Shown: one piece after another, positions 43,789-52,437 of the stretch
Layout: each line of letters opens with the position of its first letter
Numbering within the stretch: position 1 is the stretch's first letter
Assembly (NCBI GenBank): GCA_947624675.1
Contig: CANQLI010000006.1
Span: forward strand, 1-64,000
Length of the DNA stretch: 64,000 bases
Direction: 5' to 3'
DNA from: an uncultured Clostridia bacterium
GTDB lineage: Bacteria > Bacillota > Clostridia > Oscillospirales > Ruminococcaceae
Translations under genes and position numbers: made by a program
The notes under the pieces: model-generated
What the model was told of the DNA's origin: nothing
Seen by the model: only the letters and a program-made list of their open reading frames with translations
Databases searched by the model: none

Positions 43789-44433
43789 ATGGCAAGCTGG
43801 CTTATACATTTGAGAATTGCAGATGAGCTTTTGAAGATTCTTAATATAGAAAATGAGGAGAAGTTCGTTGTAGGAAATATAGCTCCCGACTGCGGTGAGC
43901 CTGAGCCTGACGGCGGATATGACCCACCTACAAGAATTACTCATTGGGGAGGAGAAAACCACAAGAAAAATATCGACTACATCGGATTTTATGAGCAATA
44001 CTTGAAAGATAAAAAGGATGATTTTTATCTTGGATACTTCTCTCACTTAGTTACCGATTATTATTGGAGCCATAGGGTCGCCATACCTCTAAAGAAAAGG
44101 CTTGGGATAGACAGCTTTTCAAAAAATCCTGAGATCACAAAAAAGGTCAAGGCTAACTGGTCGGAGCTTGAAGAAAGATACCTTATTTCACACGGAAGAC
44201 CAAAGGCTCTGGATATTTTAAAAGGTGTTGATAAATTCCCGAATGTGTATTTTGATTTCTATGGCAAAGATACAATAGAAATCAAGGCGAAGCTAATAGC
44301 CTCTTGTTATGACGAGCCTTGCCACATAACCGACGATTTAAGTTATATGAGCGAGAACGAACTTGAGGAGTTTATAGAGTTTGCTGTTAAAACAATAGTA
44401 GAGATCGTTGATAACAGATTGAAAGGACAATAA
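43789..44433 (+). CDS. zinc-dependent phospholipase C-like protein
   Basis: 214 residues. WLIHLRIADELLK at the start, NIAPDCGEPEPDGG, then THWGGENH, FSHLVTDYYWSH and the late CHITDDL. This spread of His and Asp metal ligands is the pattern of the Zn_dep_PLPC family. The usual members are phospholipases or nuclease-like hydrolases; no signal peptide is seen here, so it is probably cytoplasmic. It sits between argC and argJ, 32 nt after and 1 nt before, so it is co-transcribed with arginine genes for no obvious reason. Confidence 0.85.
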   Translation: MASWLIHLRIADELLKILNIENEEKFVVGNIAPDCGEPEPDGGYDPPTRITHWGGENHKKNIDYIGFYEQYLKDKKDDFYLGYFSHLVTDYYWSHRVAIPLKKRLGIDSFSKNPEITKKVKANWSELEERYLISHGRPKALDILKGVDKFPNVYFDFYGKDTIEIKAKLIASCYDEPCHITDDLSYMSENELEEFIEFAVKTIVEIVDNRLKGQ

Positions 44434-44434
44434 T

Positions 44435-45673
44435 ATGACACTAAAGGGCAACGATAAATTTATATTAGGCGGAGTGTGCGCCGCAAAGGGATTTAAGGCA
44501 AACGGTGTAAACTGCGGACTTAATTCTGATAAGAATAAAAACGACTTGGCGCTTATAGTTTCCGACACGCTTTGCAATACCGCTTGCGTTTATACGCAGA
44601 ACAAGGTAAAGGGTGCGCCGATTTATGTTACAAAAGCGCATCTTAAAAAAACAGGCGGAAAGTCGAGAGCAGTCATTGCAAATTCAAAATACGCCAATAC
44701 CTGCAATGCTGACGGCGAGGAAAAGGCAGAGAGAATGTGTTCTCTTGCGGGCGACGCTATCGGAATACCGAGCGATGAGGTCATAGTTGCTTCAACGGGA
44801 GTTATCGGACAGGTCCTGCCGATTGAGCCGATCGAAAGCGGTATTAAACCGCTTGTCGAGGGGCTTTCATACTCGGGAAACGACAAGGCGGCAAATGCAA
44901 TTATGACGACCGATACGGTAATGAAGCAGGTCGCGGTCGAATTTGAGATAAGCGGGAAGGCCTGCCGACTTGGCGGTATGGCAAAGGGCAGCGGAATGAT
45001 ACACCCGAATATGGCGACGACCCTCAATTTTATAACTACTGACGTTAATATATCTGTTGATATGCTTCAAAAGGCGCTGAGCGAGGTCGTTAAATCCACT
45101 TACAACTGCCTTTCTGTTGACGGTGATACTTCTACAAACGATATGGTATCGGTTATGGCAAACGGACTTGCGGGAAATGATGAGATAACAAGCGAAAATG
45201 AAGACTACGAAACCTTCAAACAAGCATTGTATGCTGTGATGATGAATATGACAAGAATGTTAGCCGCCGACGGTGAGGGAGCAACAAAGCTTTTGGAGTG
45301 CAGCGTGTCAGGCGCAAAGGATTTTGAAACGGCAAGAACGGTTGCAAAAAGCGTTATATGCTCACCGCTTTTCAAGTGCGCAATGTTTGGCGCAGACGCA
45401 AACTGGGGAAGGATACTCTGCGCGATAGGCTATGCAAAGGCGGAGTTTGACATTAACAAGGTTTCGGTTAAGCTTAAAAGCAAAAAAGGAGAAATTCTTG
45501 TCTGTGAAAACGGATCTGGAGTTGAATTTTCCGAGGAAGATGCAAAGGAAATTCTGCTTGAGGATGAAATAATAATTGATATAAATATAGGTAACGGCAA
45601 TGGCAAAGCCACTGCTTGGGGCTGTGATCTCACATACGATTATGTTAAAATAAACGGAGATTACAGGTCGTAG
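44435..45673 (+). CDS. argJ: bifunctional glutamate N-acetyltransferase / amino-acid acetyltransferase
   Basis: 412 residues. Autocatalytic cleavage site in HPNMATTLNF between Ala194 and Thr195, the new N-terminal Thr being the nucleophile. KGSGMIHPNM and GADANWGRIL are typical. It recycles the acetyl group from N-acetylornithine to glutamate. Its presence means the cyclic pathway, and no argA or argE is needed. It starts one base after the preceding stop. Confidence 0.96.
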   Translation: MTLKGNDKFILGGVCAAKGFKANGVNCGLNSDKNKNDLALIVSDTLCNTACVYTQNKVKGAPIYVTKAHLKKTGGKSRAVIANSKYANTCNADGEEKAERMCSLAGDAIGIPSDEVIVASTGVIGQVLPIEPIESGIKPLVEGLSYSGNDKAANAIMTTDTVMKQVAVEFEISGKACRLGGMAKGSGMIHPNMATTLNFITTDVNISVDMLQKALSEVVKSTYNCLSVDGDTSTNDMVSVMANGLAGNDEITSENEDYETFKQALYAVMMNMTRMLAADGEGATKLLECSVSGAKDFETARTVAKSVICSPLFKCAMFGADANWGRILCAIGYAKAEFDINKVSVKLKSKKGEILVCENGSGVEFSEEDAKEILLEDEIIIDINIGNGNGKATAWGCDLTYDYVKINGDYRS

Positions 45674-45704
45674 TATAAGATAAAATTTTGGAGGAGAATA
45701 AACA

Positions 45705-46565
45705 GTGGAAGTAATTTCAAATTACACACGGTCAAAGGTTCTGATGGACGCTTTGCCATATATACAGAAGTATCACAATAAAATAGTCGTTGTAAAATAC
45801 GGTGGAAATGCAATGACAAATGAAGCGCTGAAAGAGGCGGTAATGAGCGACATTGTACTTCTTGCGGAGGTCGGAATAAATGTCGTACTTGTCCACGGTG
45901 GAGGACCTGAGATAAACTCGATGCTTGACAGGGTAGGAATAGAGAGCAAATTTATCGGAGGGCTTCGATATACTGATGAAGAAACTATCGACATAGTTAA
46001 AATGGTGCTTGCCGGAAAGGTAAATAAAGAGCTTGTGTCAAATATCCAACTTCACGGCGGAAAGGCGCTTGGTCTTTGCGGCATTGACGGGGAGATAATC
46101 GTTGCAGAGAAAAAGCAGTCGGAAACAGATCTCGGCTATGTTGGAGACATAAAAAGAGTTACGACAAAGCCGATACTTGACGCTATTTCAAACGGATACA
46201 TTCCGGTTATTTCAACCGTCGCCACCGGCGAGGACGGCAAAACCTATAACATAAACGCGGATACTGCGGCGGCTAGGATAGCCTCATGCTTAAGAGCGGA
46301 AAACCTTATTCTGATGACGGACATCGCAGGGCTTTTGGAGGATAAGAACGATGAGTCTACTCTTATTCCTGCTGTAAATGTCTCAGAGGTTCCGTATCTT
46401 AAAAAGACGGGGATAATAAGCGGCGGAATGATACCAAAGATCGACTGCTGTGTAGAAGCTGTTAGGCGCGGAGTTAAAAAGACCTGTATCATAGACGGAA
46501 GAGTTCCGCATTCGATTCTTATCGAGCTTTTGTCAAATGAAGGCGTCGGAACGCAGTTTATGTAA
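45705..46565 (+). CDS. argB: acetylglutamate kinase
   Basis: 286 residues with a GTG start after GGAGGAG. VVKYGGNAMTN for ATP phosphate, VLVHGGGPEINSML for acetylglutamate and the C-terminal GGMIPKIDCC. It phosphorylates N-acetylglutamate. An N-terminal helix of ~20 residues (Y-T-R-S-K-V-L-M-D-A-L-P-Y-I) suggests the hexameric, arginine-inhibited form (inference). Confidence 0.96.
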   Translation: MEVISNYTRSKVLMDALPYIQKYHNKIVVVKYGGNAMTNEALKEAVMSDIVLLAEVGINVVLVHGGGPEINSMLDRVGIESKFIGGLRYTDEETIDIVKMVLAGKVNKELVSNIQLHGGKALGLCGIDGEIIVAEKKQSETDLGYVGDIKRVTTKPILDAISNGYIPVISTVATGEDGKTYNINADTAAARIASCLRAENLILMTDIAGLLEDKNDESTLIPAVNVSEVPYLKKTGIISGGMIPKIDCCVEAVRRGVKKTCIIDGRVPHSILIELLSNEGVGTQFM

Positions 46566-46602
46566 CGATAGCTAAATAATATACATAAAGAGGAAAAGAT
46601 AA

Positions 46603-47778
46603 ATGAATACGATAGATAAATTTAATAAGCATATAATGCCTACCTACGGACGCTATGATGTGGTGCTTAAAAAAGGAGAGAGCACTACTGCGACCGATGA
46701 AAACGGAAAGGAGTATATAGACTTCGGCTGTGGTATTGGCACAAACAGTCTGGGCTTTTGTGATGACGAATGGGCTGACGCTGTGTCAAAGCAGGCACAT
46801 ACGCTTCAGCACACATCAAATTATTACTACACTAGCATCTCCTCGTATGTGGCGGAGAAGCTTACTGAGTGGTGCGGATATTCAAAAGTGTTTTTTGCAA
46901 ACTCCGGCGCTGAAGCAAACGAGTGTGCGATAAAGCTTGCAAGGAAATATTCCTTTGACAAGTACGGAAAGGGAAGGCACAACATAATCACTCTTGTAAA
47001 CAGCTTTCACGGAAGAACGCTCTTAACGCTGACAGCAACCGGTCAGGATGTTTTTCACAATTACTTTTTCCCGTTTGCGGAGGGATTCATATACGCTCCC
47101 GCAAACGATACCGAGGCGCTTTTAAAGCTTCTTGATGAAAACAAGGATACGGTTTGCGCCGTAATGTTTGAGTGTGTACAGGGCGAGGGCGGAGTTGTTT
47201 CACTTTCAAAGGATTATTTAAAAACGCTCTGTGAGGAGTGTAAAAAAAGAGACATACTGACAATATGTGACGAGGTACAGACAGGAGTCGGCAGAACGGG
47301 AAAATTTTTAGCAAGCGAGCATTTCGGAATAAAGCCTAATGTTACAACTCTTGCAAAGGGACTTGCGGGCGGAATCCCGATAGGTGTTTGTATGGCTGAT
47401 GAAAGCTGCTGTGATGTGCTTACAAAGGGTATGCACGGCTCTACATTCGGAGGTAATCCTGTTTGTTGTGCAGGAGCAAGCGTAGTCTTAGACCGTGTGC
47501 AAAACAAAGAGTTTTTGGACGGAGTTTTAAAGAAAGGCGAATACATAAAAAATGAGCTTATCAAGATGAAAAATGTAAGATCGGTAAGCGGACTTGGAAT
47601 GATGATAGGTATTGAGCTTGAGGGAATAGACGCATCGACGCTTTGTAAAAAGTGCCTTGACAACGGGCTTCTGGTGCTCACAGCAAAAGAAAAGCTAAGG
47701 CTATTGCCTCCGCTGACGATAACATATGAACAAATCGACAAGGGACTTAAAATACTTAGCTCTTGTCTTGAAAATTAG
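46603..47778 (+). CDS. argD: acetylornithine aminotransferase
   Basis: 391 residues, class III PLP transaminase. ANSGAEANECAIKLARKY, NSFHGRTLLTLTATGQ, CDEVQTGVGRTGKF with the metal/PLP Asp, and TLAKGLAGGIPIG with the Schiff-base Lys. It converts N-acetylglutamate semialdehyde to N-acetylornithine. AGAGGAAAAG precedes the ATG. Confidence 0.96.
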   Translation: MNTIDKFNKHIMPTYGRYDVVLKKGESTTATDENGKEYIDFGCGIGTNSLGFCDDEWADAVSKQAHTLQHTSNYYYTSISSYVAEKLTEWCGYSKVFFANSGAEANECAIKLARKYSFDKYGKGRHNIITLVNSFHGRTLLTLTATGQDVFHNYFFPFAEGFIYAPANDTEALLKLLDENKDTVCAVMFECVQGEGGVVSLSKDYLKTLCEECKKRDILTICDEVQTGVGRTGKFLASEHFGIKPNVTTLAKGLAGGIPIGVCMADESCCDVLTKGMHGSTFGGNPVCCAGASVVLDRVQNKEFLDGVLKKGEYIKNELIKMKNVRSVSGLGMMIGIELEGIDASTLCKKCLDNGLLVLTAKEKLRLLPPLTITYEQIDKGLKILSSCLEN

Positions 47779-47793
47779 AAGGGAGAAACGATT

Positions 47794-48714
47794 ATGAAAA
47801 ACCTGTTAAAGCTTCTTGATCTTACGAAAGAGGAGATAATTGAGATTTTGAATCTGGCTGATCAGCTTAAGTACGAGGTAAAAAACGGTATAGAGCATAA
47901 GCTTCTTAAGGGGAAAACTCTTGGAATGATTTTCCAGAAGTCATCTACAAGGACCCGTGTTTCGTTTGAGACGGGTATGTATCAGCTCGGAGGAAATGCT
48001 CTGTTTTTGTCAAACCGCGATCTACAGATAGGACGCGGCGAGCCTGTACAGGATACCGCCCGTGTACTTTCAAGGTACATAGACGGAATTATGATACGCA
48101 CCTTTGAGCAAAAAGAGGTCGAGGACCTTGCAAAATACGGCTCTATTCCTGTAATAAACGGGCTGACAGATTTTTGTCACCCGTGTCAGGTATTAGCCGA
48201 TCTTATGACGATAAGAGAATTCAAGGGACGTTTTGACGGACTTAAAATGTGCTATATCGGTGACGGAAACAATATGGCAAATTCGCTTATTGTCGGCGGC
48301 TTAAAGGTCGGTATGGAGGTGTCTGTTGCCTGTCCTGATGACTATCGCCCAGACAAGAGTGTTCTTGATTTTGCAAAGGCGTACGGAGATAAGTTTAAAA
48401 TTACAAATGTTCCGATTGAAGCCGCAAAGGGCGCGGATGTTGTATTTACGGATGTCTGGACATCTATGGGACAGGAGGATGAAACCGCAAAGCGCAAGAT
48501 TGCGTTTGACGGTTATCAGGTTAATGACGAGCTTATGTCTGTGACAAATGACGAGTGTATGGTTCAGCACTGTCTGCCGGCTCATAGGGGTGAAGAGATA
48601 ACCGAGGAGGTCTTTGAGGCTCACGCTGATGAGATATTTGAGGAGGCTGAAAACCGTCTGCACGCACAAAAGGCTGTTATGGTTCTGTGTATGAAGGGAA
48701 ATTCCGAGGATTAA
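47794..48714 (+). CDS. argF: ornithine carbamoyltransferase
   Basis: 306 residues. SSTRTRVSFETGM for carbamoyl phosphate, FCHPCQVLADLMT, and the C-terminal HCLPAHRGEEIT for ornithine. It makes citrulline for ArgG, so the cluster covers glutamate to arginine except carbamoyl-phosphate synthase. Last gene of the cluster, with a strong terminator behind it. Confidence 0.97.
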   Translation: MKNLLKLLDLTKEEIIEILNLADQLKYEVKNGIEHKLLKGKTLGMIFQKSSTRTRVSFETGMYQLGGNALFLSNRDLQIGRGEPVQDTARVLSRYIDGIMIRTFEQKEVEDLAKYGSIPVINGLTDFCHPCQVLADLMTIREFKGRFDGLKMCYIGDGNNMANSLIVGGLKVGMEVSVACPDDYRPDKSVLDFAKAYGDKFKITNVPIEAAKGADVVFTDVWTSMGQEDETAKRKIAFDGYQVNDELMSVTNDECMVQHCLPAHRGEEITEEVFEAHADEIFEEAENRLHAQKAVMVLCMKGNSED

Positions 48715-48735
48715 ATTAAGCTTGTAATATAAACA

Positions 48736-48764
48736 AAAAGCGAGAGGTTTTTTCTCTCGCTTTT
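48736..48764. terminator. bidirectional terminator after arg cluster
   Basis: 11-bp perfect stem AAAAGCGAGAG / CTCTCGCTTTT; serves argF (+) and the flavin reductase-rubredoxin gene (-). Confidence 0.9.
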
Positions 48765-48778
48765 CGCTGTATATTAGG

Positions 48779-49411
48779 CTATTCCTGCAAAACAAAATCG
48801 CTTTTCGGGTGCTTACACAAAGGACAGATAAAGTCGTCGGGAAGCTCGTCAAAGGGAATGCCCGTCTTGCTCTCGTCATAAACATATCCGCATATCTTAC
48901 AGACCCAAACCTTACCGCTGCTTTGAACCTTTTTAGGCTTTGGCTTTACATTTTTAAAGTAATAATCATAGGTCATAGATGGAGTGTCGGAAAGTATCTC
49001 GCCGTCTGTGACCTCGGCAATAATAAGCATATGAGAGCCTAAGTCCTTCATTTCGGTGACTCTTGCACTGATGTAAGAATTAGCGCCCTTTGTGATGTAA
49101 TAGACGCCGTTATCGCCGGTCTTTTTGTCAGTAAAGTCTGCGAATTTGTCACAGTCGCGACCGCTTCTGAATCCAAAGCATTCAAAGACGGAAAACGGTG
49201 CGGACTCATCAAGAACAGAGACCGTAAAGATACCGCTTTTCTTGATAAGCTCAAGTGTATAGTTTGACTTATTAACGGTAACCGAGATCTGGTTAGGCTC
49301 TGTGGTGTGCTGAATGACCGTGTTTACTATACAGCCCGACTGCTTTTCGCCGTCCTTTGTACTAAGCACGAATAGTCCGTAGCTTATTTTAAACATTACA
49401 TTCTTATCCAT
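48779..49411 (-). CDS. flavin reductase-rubredoxin fusion (high-molecular-weight rubredoxin type)
   Basis: 210 residues. Residues 1-~155 form an FMN-binding flavin reductase-like domain (L-S-T-K-D-G, S-G-C-I-V-N-T-V). A Lys/Pro linker leads to a rubredoxin domain with Cys171-x2-Cys174-G-Y and Cys196-P-L-Cys199. The layout matches the Hrb proteins that pass electrons from NAD(P)H to flavodiiron proteins in oxygen or NO defence of strict anaerobes. No flavodiiron gene is in the window. GGAGGAATAAAAA precedes the ATG. Confidence 0.93.
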   Translation of the reverse strand: MDKNVMFKISYGLFVLSTKDGEKQSGCIVNTVIQHTTEPNQISVTVNKSNYTLELIKKSGIFTVSVLDESAPFSVFECFGFRSGRDCDKFADFTDKKTGDNGVYYITKGANSYISARVTEMKDLGSHMLIIAEVTDGEILSDTPSMTYDYYFKNVKPKPKKVQSSGKVWVCKICGYVYDESKTGIPFDELPDDFICPLCKHPKSDFVLQE

Positions 49412-49467
49412 TTTTTATTCCTCCGTTATAATTTTTATTTTATTCAAGGTTGGGCAAATATGTGGCG

Positions 49468-50061
49468 CTATTTATTTTTCATAGAAAATACACAGCCACA
49501 GAAATTCTGACGGTAAAGGTCATACTTTCTTGAAAGCTCAATACTTCTTTTGTAGCCGTTTTTCTTTTTAAAGTCGCTCGGGAGAAATGGTATGCCAAAC
49601 TCCTTTGAAAGCTCCTCGCCTATTTCGTTTATCCACTGAGCGTTTTTGTAAGGACTGATTGAAAGTGTGGTACAAAAATAGTCAAATCCGCCCTGCTTTG
49701 CCAAAGCGGCAGTTTTATGAAGCCTAAGCTGGTAGCATTTTCTGCATCTCTCGCCGCCTTCGGGAAGTGTTTCAAGACCTTTTGTCATATCAAAAAAATC
49801 CTTAGGCGAATAATCGTCCTCTATTATTTTAACCGAAAGTCCCATTTCTAAAACAAGCCTTTTGAGTTCACAAAGCCGTTTCTGATATTCTTCTTCCGGA
49901 GATATGTTTGGGTTTGAAAAAAACAGCGTTATGTCAAAGTGCGGATTTAAGTATTCAAGAACATAGCTTGAACAAGGAGCGCAGCAGGCGTGAAGGAGAA
50001 GCGACGGCTTTTTTCCGTTTAACTCACATATAATATTATCGAGCTGTCTGTCGTAATTCAT
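49468..50061 (-). CDS. queH: epoxyqueuosine reductase QueH
   Basis: 197 residues. Conserved cysteine motifs H-A-C-C-A-P-C at residues 24-30, C106-x2-C109 and F-C-G-C (188/190), diagnostic of QueH (formerly DUF208). It performs the last step of queuosine tRNA modification without cobalamin, replacing QueG. CGGAGGTGAAAG precedes the ATG. It has its own promoter, divergent from marR. Confidence 0.95.
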   Translation of the reverse strand: MNYDRQLDNIICELNGKKPSLLLHACCAPCSSYVLEYLNPHFDITLFFSNPNISPEEEYQKRLCELKRLVLEMGLSVKIIEDDYSPKDFFDMTKGLETLPEGGERCRKCYQLRLHKTAALAKQGGFDYFCTTLSISPYKNAQWINEIGEELSKEFGIPFLPSDFKKKNGYKRSIELSRKYDLYRQNFCGCVFSMKNK

Positions 50062-50103
50062 AAAACTTTCACCTCCGAGTAACGGATATAAGACATTAAA
50101 GTA

Positions 50104-50132
50104 AGTATATCATAGTTTTTTAAAAATTGCAA
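50104..50132 (-). promoter_or_regulatory. promoter of queH
   Basis: Minus-strand TTGCAA (50132-50127), 17 bp spacer, TATACT (50109-50104). Confidence 0.65.
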
Positions 50133-50140
50133 AATTCCCC

Positions 50141-50198
50141 TTGACAAATTTTAAATTTAACTATATAATGTTAGAAACGAAACTGTTTGAAAGCTAAC
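50141..50198 (+). promoter_or_regulatory. marR-ABC promoter with possible operator
   Basis: Perfect TTGACA (50141-50146), 17 bp spacer, perfect TATAAT (50164-50169). It is directly followed by an imperfect inverted repeat, GTTAG (50170-50174) and AAAC...GTTT inside, closing with CTAAC (50194-50198). This is a sensible place for MarR autorepression. Confidence 0.7.
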
Positions 50199-50230
50199 AA
50201 TTATGCTTAGAGTGTGAAAAGGAGGAAGTA

Positions 50231-50704
50231 ATGAAAGAAAATGACTATGACATAGGTCCTGAGGTATGTAAGCTTGCGCACACTATAAGACGAATGGTAG
50301 ACTCGTCACAAAGGCATAAATATATCGACAATATGCTAGGAAGCACTAACGGCTGGGTTTTAGGATATATTGCAAAATCAAGCGGAGATGTTTATCAGAA
50401 GGATCTTGAAAAGCAGTTTTCGATAAGGCGCTCATCGGTTTCAAAAATGTTGTCGTCACTTGAGGAAAAAGGGCTTGTTGTGCGTGAAGGCGTAAAGGGC
50501 GACGCAAGATTAAAAAGGCTTGTTCTGACAGACAAGGCGCGTAAGATTCACGCTATTGCCGAAGAGGACAGGGCGGAGAATGAGAGGGCCTTGAGAAACG
50601 GAATAACAGATGAAGAGATCTCAGCATTTATGAGTGTTTTGAAAAAAATAGAAAAAAATGCTTGGGAACAGACTAAAAGGGAAGGAGACAACGCGTACTT
50701 ATGA
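50231..50704 (+). CDS. MarR family transcriptional regulator
   Basis: 157 residues, winged helix in the middle: Y-Q-K-D-L-E-K-Q-F-S-I-R-R-S-S-V-S-K-M recognition region, then V-V-R-E-G-V-K-G-D-A-R-L-K-R-L wing. It is probably an autorepressor of the drug-export operon, released by a ligand. GGAGGAAG precedes the ATG. Its stop overlaps the first ABC gene by 4 nt (ATGA). Confidence 0.93.
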   Translation: MKENDYDIGPEVCKLAHTIRRMVDSSQRHKYIDNMLGSTNGWVLGYIAKSSGDVYQKDLEKQFSIRRSSVSKMLSSLEEKGLVVREGVKGDARLKRLVLTDKARKIHAIAEEDRAENERALRNGITDEEISAFMSVLKKIEKNAWEQTKREGDNAYL

Positions 50705-52437
50705 TAAAAAGACTTTTAAAATGCGTTAGGGAATATAAGCTTTCATCGGTGCTTGCTCCTGCTTTTGTAATAGGAGAGGTAGTGCTGGAGGTAATAATTC
50801 CTGTTCTTATGGCGCTTCTTATCGACAACGGCATATTAAAACAGGATATGAGCTATATTCTGTTAATGGGAGCGATACTGCTTGTTGCTTGTTTATGCTC
50901 GCTTTCCTGCGGAGTGCTTTCGGGATTGTTTGCCGCAAAGGCTTCGGCAGGTGTTGCAAAAAATATGCGAAAGGATATGTTTTATAATATCCAGAGATTT
51001 TCATTTAAAAACATTGATAAGTTTAAGACATCATCTCTTGTTACTCGTCTTACAACAGATGTCACAAATGTACAAAATGCGTATCAGATGCTTATAAGAG
51101 GAGCAATACGATCGCCTATTATGCTTATATCATCTGTTGCTGTGGCGATGACGATAAACTTTAAGCTGTCGTTGATTTTTGTTGCGGTAATACCGATACT
51201 GGCAATAGCCTTGTATCTTATAATAACAAGAGTTCATTCGGTATTTATGAAGATGTTCAAGGGCTATGATAAGCTTAACAATGTCGTAGGAGAAAACCTC
51301 CACGGAATCAGAGTAGTAAAAAGCTTTGTAAGAGAAGAACACGAAAAGAAAAAGTTTTTTGACATATCGGACTATGTTTACAAACTCGGCTCTAAGGCGG
51401 AAAAGATAATAGCTCTTAATATGCCCGTAATGAATTTATGCGTATACGGCTCTATAATCGCAATATCGTGGATAGGTGCTACGATAGTTGTAAACAGCGG
51501 CGAGACCGAGCTTACAACGGGTGAGCTTACAAGTATGTTTACATATGCTATGCAGATGCTTATGAGTCTTATGATGCTCTCTATGATAATGGTAATGATC
51601 ATAATGTCCCGTGCTTCGATCCAGAGAATCCATGAAGTTCTGGTCGAGGAGCCGGAGATAACCCCTCCTTCTGAGCCGGACTTTGTAATTCCCGACGGAA
51701 GCATCGAGTTTAAAAATGTGACCTTCAGTTATGCTAACGACCCTGATAAAGCTTGCTTAAGCGATATAAATCTTAAGATAAATTCAGGAGAGACAATAGG
51801 TATAATAGGTGCGACCGGTTCTTCAAAAAGTAGCCTTGTTCAGCTTATCCCGAGACTTTACGATACAACTGTCGGAGAAGTTCTGGTAGGCGGGAAAAAT
51901 GTAAAGGAGTACGACCTTGCGGCGCTTCGTGAAGAGGTCGCTATGGTGCTGCAAAAGAATGTGTTGTTTTCCGGTACGATAAAGGATAATCTTAGGTGGG
52001 GAAAAGAAGACGCTACCGACGAAGAGATAGTTCACGCGTGTGAGCTTGCACAGGCGGCTGAATTTATCAATACATTCCCGGACGGATATGATACTTATAT
52101 CGAACAGGGCGGAGCTAATGTGTCCGGCGGACAGAAGCAGAGGCTCTGTATCGCCCGTGCGCTTATAAGAAAGCCTAAAATACTTATCCTCGATGATTCG
52201 ACAAGTGCGGTCGATACAAAAACAGATGCGCTTATAAGAAAGGCTTTTTCTGAGGAAATACCGAATACTACGAAAATAATTATCGCACAGCGTGTTTCAT
52301 CTGTTCAGGATGCCGACAAGATAATTGTTTTAGATGGCGGAAGGATAGATGCTTTTGCATCACACGATGAGCTTCTAAAAACAAATACGATCTATAAGGA
52401 GATATATAGCTCACAGCAGAAGGGAGGTCTTGAATAA
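50701..52437 (+). CDS. ABC exporter half-transporter with degenerate ATP site
   Basis: 578 residues: six-helix membrane domain (1-~310) and ATPase domain (~335-578). Walker A reads GATGSSKSS, with the second-last Gly changed to Ser. The signature VSGGQKQR is normal. The residue after Walker B is Asp (ILDDSTSAVD) instead of the catalytic Glu, and the switch His is Gln (IIAQRVSS). This is the inactive-site partner of a heterodimeric exporter of the BmrC/LmrC/TM287 kind. It overlaps marR by 4 nt and the partner gene by 1 nt. Confidence 0.94.
   Translation: MIKRLLKCVREYKLSSVLAPAFVIGEVVLEVIIPVLMALLIDNGILKQDMSYILLMGAILLVACLCSLSCGVLSGLFAAKASAGVAKNMRKDMFYNIQRFSFKNIDKFKTSSLVTRLTTDVTNVQNAYQMLIRGAIRSPIMLISSVAVAMTINFKLSLIFVAVIPILAIALYLIITRVHSVFMKMFKGYDKLNNVVGENLHGIRVVKSFVREEHEKKKFFDISDYVYKLGSKAEKIIALNMPVMNLCVYGSIIAISWIGATIVVNSGETELTTGELTSMFTYAMQMLMSLMMLSMIMVMIIMSRASIQRIHEVLVEEPEITPPSEPDFVIPDGSIEFKNVTFSYANDPDKACLSDINLKINSGETIGIIGATGSSKSSLVQLIPRLYDTTVGEVLVGGKNVKEYDLAALREEVAMVLQKNVLFSGTIKDNLRWGKEDATDEEIVHACELAQAAEFINTFPDGYDTYIEQGGANVSGGQKQRLCIARALIRKPKILILDDSTSAVDTKTDALIRKAFSEEIPNTTKIIIAQRVSSVQDADKIIVLDGGRIDAFASHDELLKTNTIYKEIYSSQQKGGLE

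Noticed and set aside
48301..48885. 194-codon open frame on the minus strand across argF and the next gene's end
   Set aside because: It crosses a strong bidirectional terminator and two well-supported genes, and its composition is not protein-like.
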